DNA of 64,000 nt from Porites lobata. Taxonomy: Eukaryota > Cnidaria > Anthozoa > Scleractinia > Poritidae. The stretch covers positions 819,501 through 883,500 of the forward strand of contig CALNXK010000097.1 of assembly GCA_942486035.1 (NCBI GenBank), in the 5' to 3' direction. Every line of letters starts with the position of its first letter. Positions within the stretch are counted from its first letter, which is position 1. Below are positions 35,601-46,469 of this stretch, piece after piece. Below the pieces are notes generated by a model. That model saw only the letters and a program-made list of their open reading frames with translations. It made no database searches and was not told where the DNA came from. Made by a program: the position numbers and the translations under genes.

Positions 35601-38600
35601 TTGCTGAAAATAGTGAAAATTTAATAAGCGCCCAGCCTCGAACAAGCACCCACTCCGTAGAGACGCCCACTCTCAAGGTCCAAAAATTTAATAAGTGCCC
35701 AGGGCGGTTAATCGAATAAATACGGTAGGGTAAATGTGCAATAATTTAACATGTATGTGATTTTGTTCTAAACATAGTTTTAATATTTTGGAAACAAACA
35801 ACAGTTTTATAAAGCATAAAGTATGAGCATGAAAATAATGAAGCTAATGCCCTAGTGAGGACAGCCGTGACATGAGCATCAGCATGAGAATGAGAAGAAT
35901 GCAAGCATGGTTTTGATATTTTTGCAGCTGTCCTCACCTGCTCAAAACTTCTCATGTTCATGCTTGCATTGCTATTATAGTGACGACTATGTTTTGCTTA
36001 TACTTATGCTTATATCCAAACATTGACAAACCAGATCTGAATTGAGGTTTTTGAGAAACTGACCACCTACCCCTCCCCTAAGCCAACATTTTGCCCTGAG
36101 TGAGAAGTAAGAGACAATGTTGGCTTAGGGTAGGGGTGGGAGGGCAGTTTACCAGAAACCTAATTTGACCCAGTGGTTTGTCAATGTTTGGATATAAGCA
36201 TAAGTATTGATCCAAACCACCCTTATACCCAAACTGGAATTTGATTACCCATCCACCACACCTCCTAACATTACTCATGTTGATTATGTTTTTGTCACTT
36301 AATAATATTTGTTGAATCTGATTGGCTGAGAACAATATATAATAACAACCAATCAGGTGCTGTAACTCATGGCAACCTTGGCATGGCCCAAGATTGGGTT
36401 CTGGTATGAATGGGCAGTTTCTAGACAAGATTGAGGGTTGCCGTTATAAACAGTTTCCACTAATTTTCACTGGTAATTTTTCTCATGTATATTACTAAAT
36501 GCTAATCATATAACTCTTCTTCGTTTGCACATGTGTGTTTTTCAAAACGCTTCAACAGGTTCATGCAATTTTGATATCATTTTGAAAATAAACACTCATG
36601 CCTGTTTTGATTTCAACTGAGAGCAAATCAAAAACGGGCTACTAATAATTTTTACCAAAACAAAGTAAACAACCTCAAATTACCTATGCCGAAAAAAACC
36701 AACCTGTTGTTTTGCCAAAAACGTTTGTTCATCCTCAGCAATAATTTCTTTGTCTTGTATGGGCTGCAAAGGGAAAAAAATCACAATGTTAAGACACACC
36801 ATGATACACAATTTTTTATATTAGACAATGTACAATTTACATTAAATCACATGATTGTACCTTTCTCAGCTGTGGTTTAACAATATGATCATCAAATGCA
36901 TCCTCTGGCAAGATAACTTTTAAATGCTCACTCAGGATGTTAATTTTCTTCACAGAATCCCAGCCTGCTGGACTGTAAAGTAATCAATAAAATGTATTCA
37001 AAAAACACAAAGGATAATAGACCAGGCCCCAGTTCTTCAAATGTTGGATAGCCCCATCCTAATAAATAATAATAAATAATAGTGTAATAAATTACACTAT
37101 CCACTAGGTAGAGATTTATCCAGTGGATAGATTTATCCACTTTTTGAACAACTCGGCCCAGCAAAACTTGCGAAGCAAAACTGTTCAGGTACCGTAAAAT
37201 TTCCAAAAATAAACCCCTCCATATATACGACCCTCCAAATATAAGCCCCCCAATCTGGTAACCAAAAAAACCCTCCGTTAAATCTCACCTCCAAATATAA
37301 GCCCCTGGGGGCTTGTACTTGGAAAATTGCCCTCAAATACAAGGTAAAACAAAGCAAAAAAGGCAAATTTACTTCCAACTATAAAGCTGGCCCAATCGAA
37401 TTTTGAACACAAATTTTCCTCCGACGATCAGCCCCTCAAAAACGGCCTTTGAAAAATAAAAGCCCCGGGGGTTATATTTGGAAGTTTACGGTATTATTAG
37501 TTTGACTGGGCTGATATGTCCATGTATGTCAATGAACAGAGTACCTTTACAGAAAGTGACTCTGTTTGGACATGCAATGATGGTTTTAAGTCCTTATGAA
37601 TAACAACTCATGTACAAGGCAGTTGAAGTTGTTGCAGTACATTTTAAGCACAGGTCTCAGTGAAAGATGGTTTATCAAATCCACATTGTGCTAATTAATA
37701 TTTGTTTCAAGTGCTTTCTAATGAAAGAGAAGCTTGAATTCCACCCCGTTGTAAATAAACAATTCTCTTATTTGGCTCGCCATGTTTTTGTGTCTTCGGA
37801 GATTTTTTTACATTGACATAAACGTCGCAGGGGTAACAAAATTGCTGTATACGGATCACACTTTGAATTGGAATCCACTCAGTTTTATTACCACAAACTA
37901 ATTACTTCACTTTTGAAAATGATATTGGATATATTGGATATGTTACAGGTCAATATTATATTCAGGTTAAAATTTGTTAACCCAGTTTGATTCTCAATAT
38001 CCACTGTCTCCTAGCCCAGATTCATGAACAATTATGGCCAGGGGACAAAGGCAATAAAGAATCAACCTGGGTTTAAAAAATTTTAAACCTTAATTTTATT
38101 TTCACCTGTAGTGGATACACTAAAACATTAAATTGTCTTATTGTAACTTTAATACAACTGTAATAAAACAACCAGCAAGTTACTCTGACCATTAAGAGGC
38201 CGGCTATTCAGTACACTAGAAAATTTGGATCATTGTATGTTTCTGGCAAACTCCCCACCTACCCCTCCCCTAAGCAAAACACATCCTTCTCACTTAGGGC
38301 AAAATTTTGGCTTAGGGGAGGGGTAGGTGGGCAGTTTACGTGAAACGTACAATGATCGGAAAATTCTAGGTGCAATTGAATAAAAGCATTCATTCAGCTT
38401 TAATGAACCTGTACTGCCATGCACATTATTAAAAGTTGAGTACAAGAACAAAATAGGTATACACAATTTAGGAATAACTCACATAAATACAGATTCCTTG
38501 TCAACAACCAGAGCGGGACTATTGAATGGCAGGCCATAAATTCGATGAACTAAATATTTGTACAATAAGCTGCAGTTTTTATTTTCTTTCACAGATGTGT

Positions 38601-41600
38601 AAAACAAGGAGGCACCATCTAATATGAATCAAGGAAGCAATACAAGAACAGAATGCTAGGAATGTAGATGAAGCCTTATGGTAAATACACAAAACTACAC
38701 AATGTAAATAGCAAACACAAGGATGTAGCATGTATTATTAAGAAACATTAACCTCCCCACCCCACCCCCTAGCATATATCTACCACCACAAATACCTTCA
38801 GAGCTTTTACCACACATTTTAATTTGTAAGATTCAATCAGTACTAAATGCTTTGTTGTGGTTCATTTTCATCCTTGATTAAATTTCAAAAAATGTAATGA
38901 AAAATAAGATTTAAACTAAGGATAGAATACACATATTTGAACCTTTCAGTGCTGACAGACACGCCACCATACAAAAACAATAAATATGTAGAAACATAAG
39001 TTGTTTCTTTTACTTAATGTACATTTTTTAATGAAAAAGAAAAACTGCACAACCTCCCTGTGCAACCATGTCTTGTAAGCAACAATCTATCTAAAATACT
39101 CTAAATTTCCCAATCAAAGCCCCATAATTAGAACCTCTCATAAACATCCACATCTCATAAATGACTGCAGCCACTTTTTGGTTCGATGGTTTTATAGTTT
39201 TCCATGTCTGTTTTCCACTGTTTGCAAGCAACCACTTAACGCATGGTGTAGATGTGATCCCTTCATTCATTATTATGTTCTACTCTACTCACAGGCAAAA
39301 AACTTTCAATGACAACATAGAACTAGACATAAGACGTCACTTAGAAATTGCATACAATAAATTCCCTGCTAAAACTTATTAGTATGTCTCAGAAGAGACC
39401 ATCTGCAGGTCTACTCTTGTAAGCAACCACTAAATCTTTGCATTTTGGGTGGGTTTACAGGAGGTTTGACTGTAATAAACTAAACAATTAAAGCTAAGAT
39501 AAATGTGAGGATACATTTCAAGCAGTGCCTTCGCACATGCTGTTGAATAAAATCAAAGTGCTCCTCCCTGTAATCTCTGTCCTTTTCAAGTGCCGACATG
39601 CAGTCTGTCTGAAATACCACAACATCAACAGAACTCTGTTATTATGAAATGACCAAGATTGATGCAATACTGTGCTCACATCAGGCAGGGTTTTCAATAA
39701 GGTTTTAAGTAGGTAGCAAAAGCTTTGGAGTACCAGAGAAGGAAAAAACTCACACCACTGGTCCAACTTGCGAGCACCAACAATGCAAGTTACTTGGGAG
39801 AAAAAAATTTGAAATCTGGGCCGCTTAGAGTGCATTTCCTGCATTCTGGAGCAAAAATTAGAGTGTTTGAACAGAACAAAGAGAACATCAAATTTTGGAA
39901 CTTTTGGGCCCTTTTTTCCAAAGAAAAGTAGGTGGCAAGTTCATGTAAAATAGCTGGCGAATTTCACTGACTGCAAGCTCTCATTGAGAACCCCTGATGA
40001 GGGTAAAATTATAAAGCTACTTAGCTTGGTTAGGAAAATAAATCAGATGGGACTTAAATATAGTCACTTCCAGTCATCTGGGATAAGCAGATTTCCCTGC
40101 AAGGAAGTACTTTACATCAGTGGATGCTCACATGCCCGATGGCCAATAGAGCCCTGACAGAAGTTTCCTAAAGAAATCTTTTATTTTTATGGCCATAACA
40201 TATTATGTGACTAATCATGAATATAAAAAAATTCTCAAATCTGATTGGCTATCAACTGTCCTGATTTCAGCACTAATAGGACAGTAAGCACCATCACATG
40301 CATGTACTTGAATGGCTTTTTTTACTGCCAACTATAAAACGCTCAAAATTTCTTTCAAAACCCTAAAATATCACAAATTTTGTTACAGTTATCATTAATT
40401 GGTAACCGAACTTCATGTTGTCCAATTCAGTCTGTAATCATACTTGTGATTAAACAAATCAGACTTCTGCTACGCAGTCTTCAGATTTTGTTTATCACTT
40501 GTATTACAGGCCAAACACATTACAACTTCACGCCGATTTAAGTGTGTACCCCAAATTTTGGGGTCATCAAGTATTCATATATTCAGGCTATTGTTCCTGC
40601 CATTGTCGATTACCTTCCAAAGAATCCACGAGCGGAATTCCTTTGATTTAGGTGCGATATGTCTCTTTTGTTTCGAATTTTGTTCCTTGATTGACTTTTT
40701 AATCCCCATTGTTACCTGATGAGTATTAAATTTATCCATTAAAATACTCGGACTTGCCTGTTAAATTTGCTGCAGTCTGTGGGAACGCTTACAAGTCTTT
40801 TAAGCGTGGCGGACAGCTCTGGTTGCATAACATATTTTCAGTCACGCACCGTATAACAAAGGAAACAAGCCTGATAAATGTGAAGTTGATTAAAGCTTAT
40901 AAATACCTGGTCTCCAATAGTATTTTTTTTATTAAATACTCTCTTGCCTTGAAAATAATTTGGCGTTTAAAGAATTGCTGCGGAAGTTATTTCTTAGAAC
41001 GTTTTATTCATTCAGTAGCTCTGCAATCAAGAGCGAACAACTCTTTTCAAAATGTAAACAACGCAAGCGGTGAATGCATTTAATGGGATGACACAGTTTT
41101 ATTAGAGTGTAATTTCACTTTTTTGGACGTTTTCGCTTGCCTTTCAGTTTTTTTTTTGTTGAACAAAACGTTGTGTTTCAGTTACGTGACTGCAGGGCCC
41201 GAAATAACCGCATATTGTCCATTCACCGATTTGCATGACAACTTGATTCGCGGAGTAGTCGAGTGAGACGGGAAGTACCTAAAATCAAAACAAGAGCTGT
41301 AATCGACTGATCAAAACTTGCGGAGTTCATAATTCCTCGAAATAATTTTGTAGAAACGCTTGTATAGTTTCATTGCTCTGGAGAAATGAGTTATGATTGA
41401 ATGAATGGATAACTCTCGGCCGGGATTTTATTAAGCGATAGGCGAGAAAAAATGCTTCAGCGGCTTGCTTTGTACTTTGAAACCTCGCCAAGAAAAAAAA
41501 TCCAATCTCGGCCCACAGTGGTCGAAATTTCTCGTTCAAGATCTCTTTTTGAAGCTCTCAAAATTCAACTTTTTGAAAAATACGTGTCCAAGTCGAAGAA

Positions 41601-44600
41601 GTTTTGCGAAAGACTTAAATCCATAAACTTCTACCGCAATTATATGTGTGATAATTCTCTGCAGTTTTATTGACACACTTAGAACAAAAGGATACCTTGA
41701 AAAATTCGCGGCCCTGGGCAGCTTAATTAAGCCATTGTTCAATTCCTTTGAATTCGCTTCTGAGTCTTCTGCCATAAAATCTCACCTTCTCTGAACTGAG
41801 TCAAAACGAGCACTCTCGAAGGGAAAGTCCGGAGGAATAAATTGAGCCTTCAGGGTACAAAATCCAGCGGTTATGCCCATTTCTGAAATACACACTTAAA
41901 TCGGCGTGAAGTTGTAATGCAGGACTCCACTCAGTCCTATTACCATTATTAAGCAGAGGTATTTAAAGGATAAATTAGATGCTGTCCCTTAAAGCTAATC
42001 ACTGTTAGGGGATAAATGGACGATGACTGTGTATCATACTTACCTTTGTAAGAACAACTACCATAGGAAGACCAAGATTATCTGAAAGAACATTTTCATC
42101 AAGTGGTAAAAGAACTTTGTCTTCATCTTTTATCCCAGATCGTCTTCTGTCTTCTACTGTTTCATCTGGTTCAAGATACTCCTGAAAGTGCCGCACAACT
42201 GTGGTAGAAAAGGAGAAAAAATAATATAATTAAGGTCACTGAACCACAAAAAAGAATAAGAAATCTTTAGGGGTTTAGTTTCCCACCATGGCTCACAGTT
42301 AACAGAAACAAACTTTACAAATTACGCATAACAAGTAAGAACCCCCAAAGGCTCCACTCACACCAGCCGACTATTTACGAGCAAACCAGAGGCCTCAATG
42401 TATTCTGTATTTTGTCATTATTCACAGAGTGTTTTGGTGAGGATCAGTCAGGAAAGTCTGCGTTTTGATGAAGCCGATAATTTTGTGTTCAAAAACACTA
42501 TATATATACAAAGAGCCATAATTTGATAAACATGATTCATTAGTTGTCTGCTAGCTAACCACTAAATTAAACTGTCACACAATGCAACAGAAACAACAGT
42601 TTGAAGTTGTCTGTCTTCCTTGAAACACTGCCATCATTAAATTCATTCAAACCTTTTAAAAATGGCATTTGTCAGGGACACCCAGCGAGAATATTGTTGA
42701 AAACCACTTAAACATAGCATTGTTAACCGTATTTTAGTATTTAGACGGTAGATATAGGCATATTTTTATCCCCTAAAAATTTTTCATCTGCTTGGATTTC
42801 CTTACTGAAAGTCTAGTGATTTGAAGATTATAGGGATCAAAACTTACTTTTTCAAAAATTTCAGCCAGAAAAAAGGCTTCTGAAAATTCTAGGTGACCTT
42901 TTAGGGTAACAATCCGTTAAAAATGGGCAATTACAGTAGTTTTTAAATGTTCGAAAATCCTAGGAGAGGCAGGCAAGCAAGAAATTCTACAACAAATGTT
43001 CCGAAAATTCTAGATCTCAAATCGTCTTCCAAACAGATATTTTCCGAAAATTGTCGCTGGGTGCCACTGATTTGTTATCTTTTTCATTTCAAAATAGCTG
43101 CAAGCAAAAGAGCTGTCCGTATACTTTGGCTCAACATCTCTTTGCAGCCAGGAAACACAATGCTCCCCAAAACATTTGCTAATTACATGTACAATTAAAA
43201 ATCTATAATAATATTTTTATGCATGGTTAAGCCAAAGATGCGGAGAGCTGCCCTTCTAGGAAATTACAGACAATAACAAAATGCACTTTAAGTATATGCA
43301 GGTTAGAATTAGTAATTCTGAAACTAGCTAAAGCAATATAATGCACTTTGCTGAAGGGCAGTATCTCAACACCTATATCAATTAAACATGAGATTCGTCA
43401 TCCCCAACGGTTAAATTCAACTTAAACTCACACATTAACAATGAAAATCCAGGCCACTTTTTTCGAAAAATCGTTACAGATCATATTTTAACCACTTTCG
43501 AACGAAAGTAAACAGATATTATTAACGACGATAATATTTTCACACATTCTTTTCTAACTAAAATATTATCACTCTGCAATCGCATTAGCGTTCTTATTAC
43601 AATTGAATGTTAGGGTCCAAAACTACCCTCAATCAAGCTTTGTTGGGAATGATTATGTTTTCATCTAAAGGAAACCTATTTTTTTCCATTCGAAAAGCTT
43701 TTACTTGTCCAAACAAGTATCGAAGGTAAACTCTCTAACACTATAACATCGATCTCGCCACTGAAATTCAGTGTCTAAAATAAAACTTGGGACGAATAAA
43801 CATCGCATGAACTGCGATTTTTTATGAGTTTTTAACAAACTGACAACTCCATATATCTGTCAAACAGCTATATAAATAGCAATTTTTAAGAAATCCGACA
43901 CGCACGCTTGACAATGAAAATATTTTTAACAATGTCTATCACAATAACAAAGTACATGACTTGTACACTGTAATTTTTATAAGCATGAAATTAATCCATT
44001 AGACTCACTTCTTTCCTCCATTTCATTCAGTTCTTTCGGCGGTAACTTGAGCGAGTGAATATGCTCTCGTAGAACCTCCGTCCATGAATGAAGAGATTCC
44101 ATAATTGTCCATGGTCTAGACATATCAACAACTTGTACAACCAAAGTGTTGTTAATGCATTTAGGTGTAAGTGCATATTGCAGAAGATTTTTATGAAGTG
44201 GATCACCATCCAGTATCCAAACACCTAACCGGGTGCTGTCTGAAAAAATAAGGGGAAAAAGTTAAAACCTCCTTGTAAATAATACAATTAGTTGCCAATT
44301 TAATGCCTCGACGACCGGTTTAAGTTAACGGTTTCATACCATCTCGCTCTTCATCGTGAACGTCAAGATATGTGTATTCAAGTCCATGACCCTTGCTGAT
44401 TTCGTCTTCTTTTCCTCTAAGCTTTGATATTAGCGTCGTTTTTCCTGATCCATCGTACCCTAGAAAATTTGCAGATGGTCGTTTTCAAAAACAACAATTA
44501 AAAATACACGAAGGCAAAAAGCTAACTGAAAACGAACCTAGTAGAACAATCGACTTGTTGGAGGGGAGTTTTCTGCTTGCAGAACTCGAAACATCACTTA

Positions 44601-44756
44601 AGATGGACGACCTGCCAAAGAGAAATACCGATAGAAGATCGTTATTACAGAGGGATAACGCTTAATGTCCATGCACGATCACTTTTAATCTCAGTACCAG
44701 AGATCTTTGCCTCCTTCTTCGTCACCGGCCGAACCTCTATCATCTACGTCCGCCAT
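32627..44756 (-). CDS. DYNC1LI1: Cytoplasmic dynein 1 light intermediate chain (12 exons, 472 aa)
   Basis: The exons, from 5' to 3', are 44756-44698, 44611-44538, 44459-44340, 44239-44009, 42198-42044, 39608-39515, 38618-38483, 36972-36861, 36763-36704, 34453-34397, 33758-33663 and 32851-32627. Each join keeps the frame and the total is 473 codons with the stop. The protein is the dynein-1 subunit that links the heavy chain to cargo adaptors. Residues 45-53 (GYDGSGKTT) are the P-loop of the Ras-like domain. GLEYTYLDVHDEERDD, VWILDGD and VVDMSRPW follow in family order, then FQEYLEP, REEHFDFIQ, FYTSVKENKN and PAGWDS. The last exon carries the C-terminal adaptor-binding helix, SEGVLANFFNSLLNKK, with the paired phenylalanines at about 418-419. 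The protein is shorter than vertebrate LIC1 (about 520 aa), mainly in the linker and tail. The start ATG lies in GCCAAAATGGCGGAC-like context. Introns hold many MITEs, but no exon is interrupted. Confidence 0.95.
32887..33066 (-). mobile_element. 180-bp MITE, deletion derivative of the CAGTGG Harbinger-like element
   Basis: It lies in the last intron of the dynein gene. The ends are CAGTGGCACATCCAGG and CTGGATCTGGCACTG, flanked by a 5-bp duplication AAAAC (32882-32886 and 33067-33071). Reverse-complemented, about 130 bp follow the left end of the 6.9-kb element at 45183 in order: CAGATCCAGACCTT, GATAAG, GGGGGAGGGG, CCAGACCCT, GGTCTC, TTCGGGCCTCAGTTTGGTCT, AAAAAT. It is non-coding. Confidence 0.85.
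33861..33974. repeat. Short fold-back, 'CCCACCTACCCCTCCCC' family copy 1
   Basis: It begins ATACGTTTCTGGG and ends CCCAGAAACGTAT. The core holds AACATTTTGTCCTAAGTGAG between CCTTCCCCTAA and GGGCAGGGGTAGGTGGGCAG. It lies in the intron between dynein exons 11 and 10. Outer sequence beyond the shared core still pairs weakly (TGACCAAGT with ACTTGGCCA). Confidence 0.75.
34640..34955. mobile_element. MITE with GCGCTTTCCATTCAAC termini
   Basis: It starts GCGCTTTCCATTCAACAAAA and ends TTGAATGGAAAGCGC. Internal copies of CATTTCGGTCCAAA occur at about 34791 and 34816, with CGACCGAAATGACCCG beside them. It lies within a dynein gene intron and is non-coding. Confidence 0.7.
35290..35727. mobile_element. 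MITE, 'AATAAGCGCCC' family copy 1
   Basis: It starts TACAGTATTTATTCGAATAA and ends TTAATCGAATAAATACGGTA. It is packed with sub-terminal repeats of AATAAGCGCCC/TCGAATAAG. The copy at 57042-57453 matches throughout, including CTTCCCCGA-GACGGAGTTTTCTT in the middle. It lies in a dynein intron. Confidence 0.8.
36001..36206. repeat. Fold-back, 'CCCACCTACCCCTCCCC' family copy 2 with long outer arms
   Basis: The outer arms TACTTATGCTTATATCCAAA and CATTGACAAACCA are matched exactly by TGGTTTGTCAATG and TTTGGATATAAGCATAAGTA. The inner core ACCTACCCCTCCCCTAAGCC with AACATTTTGCCCTGAGTGAG is the family motif. It lies in a dynein intron. Confidence 0.85.
37190..37493. mobile_element. MITE with TACCGTAAA termini
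   Basis: It starts TACCGTAAAATTTCCAAAAA and ends TTTGGAAGTTTACGGTA, with CCCCGGGGGTTATA before it. It contains repeats of CCTCCAAATATAAGCCCC. It is about 304 bp and non-coding, and lies in a dynein intron. Confidence 0.75.
38216..38369. repeat. Fold-back, 'CCCACCTACCCCTCCCC' family copy 3
   Basis: The outer arms CTAGAAAATTTGGATCATTGTA and TACAATGATCGGAAAATTCTAG pair with few mismatches (22-nt arms; first and last twenty bases are what matter). The core is CCACCTACCCCTCCCCTAAG, CTTCTCACTTAGGGCAAAAT and GGGGAGGGGTAGGTGGGCAG. It lies in a dynein intron. Confidence 0.8.
40395..41948. repeat. Older fold-back MITE split by a nested 1.4-kb element
   Basis: The left portion (40395-40517) contains a hairpin made of CTGTAATCATACTTGTGATT and its partner ending ATCACTTGTATTACAG. 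After the nested element, GGACTCCACTCAGTCCTATT and ACCATTA (41922-41948) look like the right end of the same element. The reading as one split element is inferred from the order and from similar ends near 40395-40430. Confidence 0.4.
40518..41919 (-). mobile_element. 1.4-kb DNA transposon with 31-bp terminal inverted repeats, in dynein intron 5
   Basis: The ends are CATTACAACTTCACGCCGAT and TTAAGTGTGTA on the left, with their exact reverse complement on the right (TACACACTTAAATCGGCGTG and AAGTTGTAATG). Inside, minus-strand open stretches occur at 41536-41775 (starting MAEDSEANSKELNNGLIK) and 41327-41539. A plus-strand one occurs at 40754-41083. None has a transposase motif that I recognise, so the element is probably non-autonomous, perhaps carrying a captured gene fragment. 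It sits between dynein exons 6 and 5. Confidence 0.75.
42673..43069. mobile_element. 397-bp MITE, 'CAGGGACACCCAGCGA' copy 1
   Basis: The ends are CAGGGACACCCAGCGA and TCGCTGGGTGCCACTG, flanked by ATTTGT on both sides (42667-42672 and 43070-43075). The interior matches the copy at 53289-53697, with TTTATCCCCTAAAAATTTTT and GGAGAGGCAGGCAAGCAAGA. It lies in a dynein intron and is non-coding. Confidence 0.8.
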
Positions 44757-45182
44757 TTTGGTGTTGCTCTGTAAAGTTCCCGTATACTGGGCCGGACTCA
44801 TACCCAAGGCCCTCGCAATCAGTTAAGAAAATTCTCGAGTCCCGCTCTAAAAACGAAAGTTTTTCTTTTTGTTATCGGTTTTCTTGCTATACTACGCGTG
44901 TTTTCTGTAACTGTTTTCTTCAGAAAACACAAAGAGGACACATGAAATTTTTTTGGAACACAGAAGATCACACCAGAGCCGAACTATTGCATAGTGAATT
45001 CGCCCTTACTTTTTTACTTTTAGTATGCCCTTAGAAGTTTTATGGGCCCTTTCATAAGACCTTTGAAAACGTATCGTCACGTAAATCAGTTATTAGAAAC
45101 TGAAACAAAAATGTTGTACATGAGAATCCCGAAATAACAAACGGGAAAGAGACGAGAAAAACCGTTCATTATAACGAATGTT
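44757..45182. other. Upstream region of the dynein LIC gene
   Basis: This is the only space between the dynein start codon and the left end of the 6.9-kb transposon. It should hold the dynein promoter. No clear TATA box or initiator was identified. Confidence 0.4.
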
Positions 45183-45480
45183 CAGTGGCAGATCCAGACC
45201 TTCAGATAAGGGGGGAGGGGAGAGGTCATCTAGACCCTGAGATAAGGGGGAGGCCCGGTCTCAAAAAATAAATTTTTTCGGCCCTTCGGGCCTCAGTTTG
45301 GTCTAAAAATAGAGACCTTAAGATACCAGGACGGGACATTCTAGGACTGGGGTTCATGGCGGAGGAAACCTGGGGAGAGTTCACCGTCGCAAGGCGCCAA
45401 AACTAAACTTAAGAAACGCGAGGACGAGATCGAGGACGGATCAGTGTCGTATCATTGTTTACAATTTTTTGACTACTTAC

Positions 45481-46462
45481 AGGACAACTCGGATTAATAT
45501 TAATCGGATTAATATTAATCCTAATGATTATTATAATCCAGTAATAGATTATTATAATCCATTACTGAGGTTTGAGCCGTGCCTTGATCAATTAGGATTA
45601 CTATTAATCTTATGTAGGATTAATATTAATCAGATTAATATTAATCCTAACATTAGATCCAGTAATAGATTATTATAATCCATAACTGAGCTTTGAGCCG
45701 TACTTTAAACGATTAGGATTAATATTAATCCGATAAATATAATCCCACATAGCTCAAATTTGTACAAGTCTCAATAAAGAAAATATTCTATTCTAACCAC
45801 GACGAATTTGCTACTTGTGCTAGTAGTTTGTGAACAAAACTCTTAATTACATTCAGTCAATAACCACACTCCTTATTATACGTTATTATATTTTAGTAGC
45901 AGAAGTCGGCAGTTGTCTCAGCTCTGCTGGTAATACAGTTGCAACTGAATTTTTTGCAGGGCAATGAAGATTTTTAACGTAGAATAGAATAGAGTTTGCA
46001 TGGGTCGCAATTTTTGCGATTTCTACGCAGCTGGTAGTTATTCCCTTTCTTAAGGTCCCCTTTCTTGTAAAAACACATGCCCACCGCACGGATTCGCTGG
46101 CCCAGAGGCGCTTGTTCCTTTTCATTTACTTCTAGGCTCAACATCGCTACCAGCTCTAACATATGCAAGTGATCGTGTGACTGATGTGATCAGTGTTATG
46201 TCCCGTCAGTCCCTTGTTCAGCGTGTAATGTCTGCAGTTTGTCTGTCATAGCTCTGATCTGGATTATAATAGAGATTAATATTAATCCGGATGATTATTA
46301 TTAATAATAATCTAATCCCTCCAATTTTTGCCGTGCCTTAATCTATTACTGGATTATAATAATCTATTGCTGGATTATAATAATCTATTACCGGATTATA
46401 ATAACCATATTATAATCTATTATTATTATAACCCACGGATTAATATTAATCCGAGTTGTCCT
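45481..46462. mobile_element. 982-bp ATTAAT-rich element nested just upstream of the transposase
   Basis: The ends are AGGACAACTCGGATTAATAT and ATATTAATCCGAGTTGTCCT, flanked by TTAC on both sides (45477-45480 and 46463-46466). Both ends carry arrays of palindromic words such as GGATTAATATTAATC and TAATAGATTATTATAATCCA. The centre (about 45770-46250) is ordinary sequence without a recognisable gene. It ends 7 bp before the transposase start codon. Confidence 0.8.
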
Positions 46463-46469
46463 TTACTTA

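Noticed and set aside
39518..39844. 108-codon minus-strand frame as an independent gene
   Set aside because: It overlaps dynein exon 6 (39608-39515) in a different frame. The dynein frame matches the family and joins its neighbours in phase.
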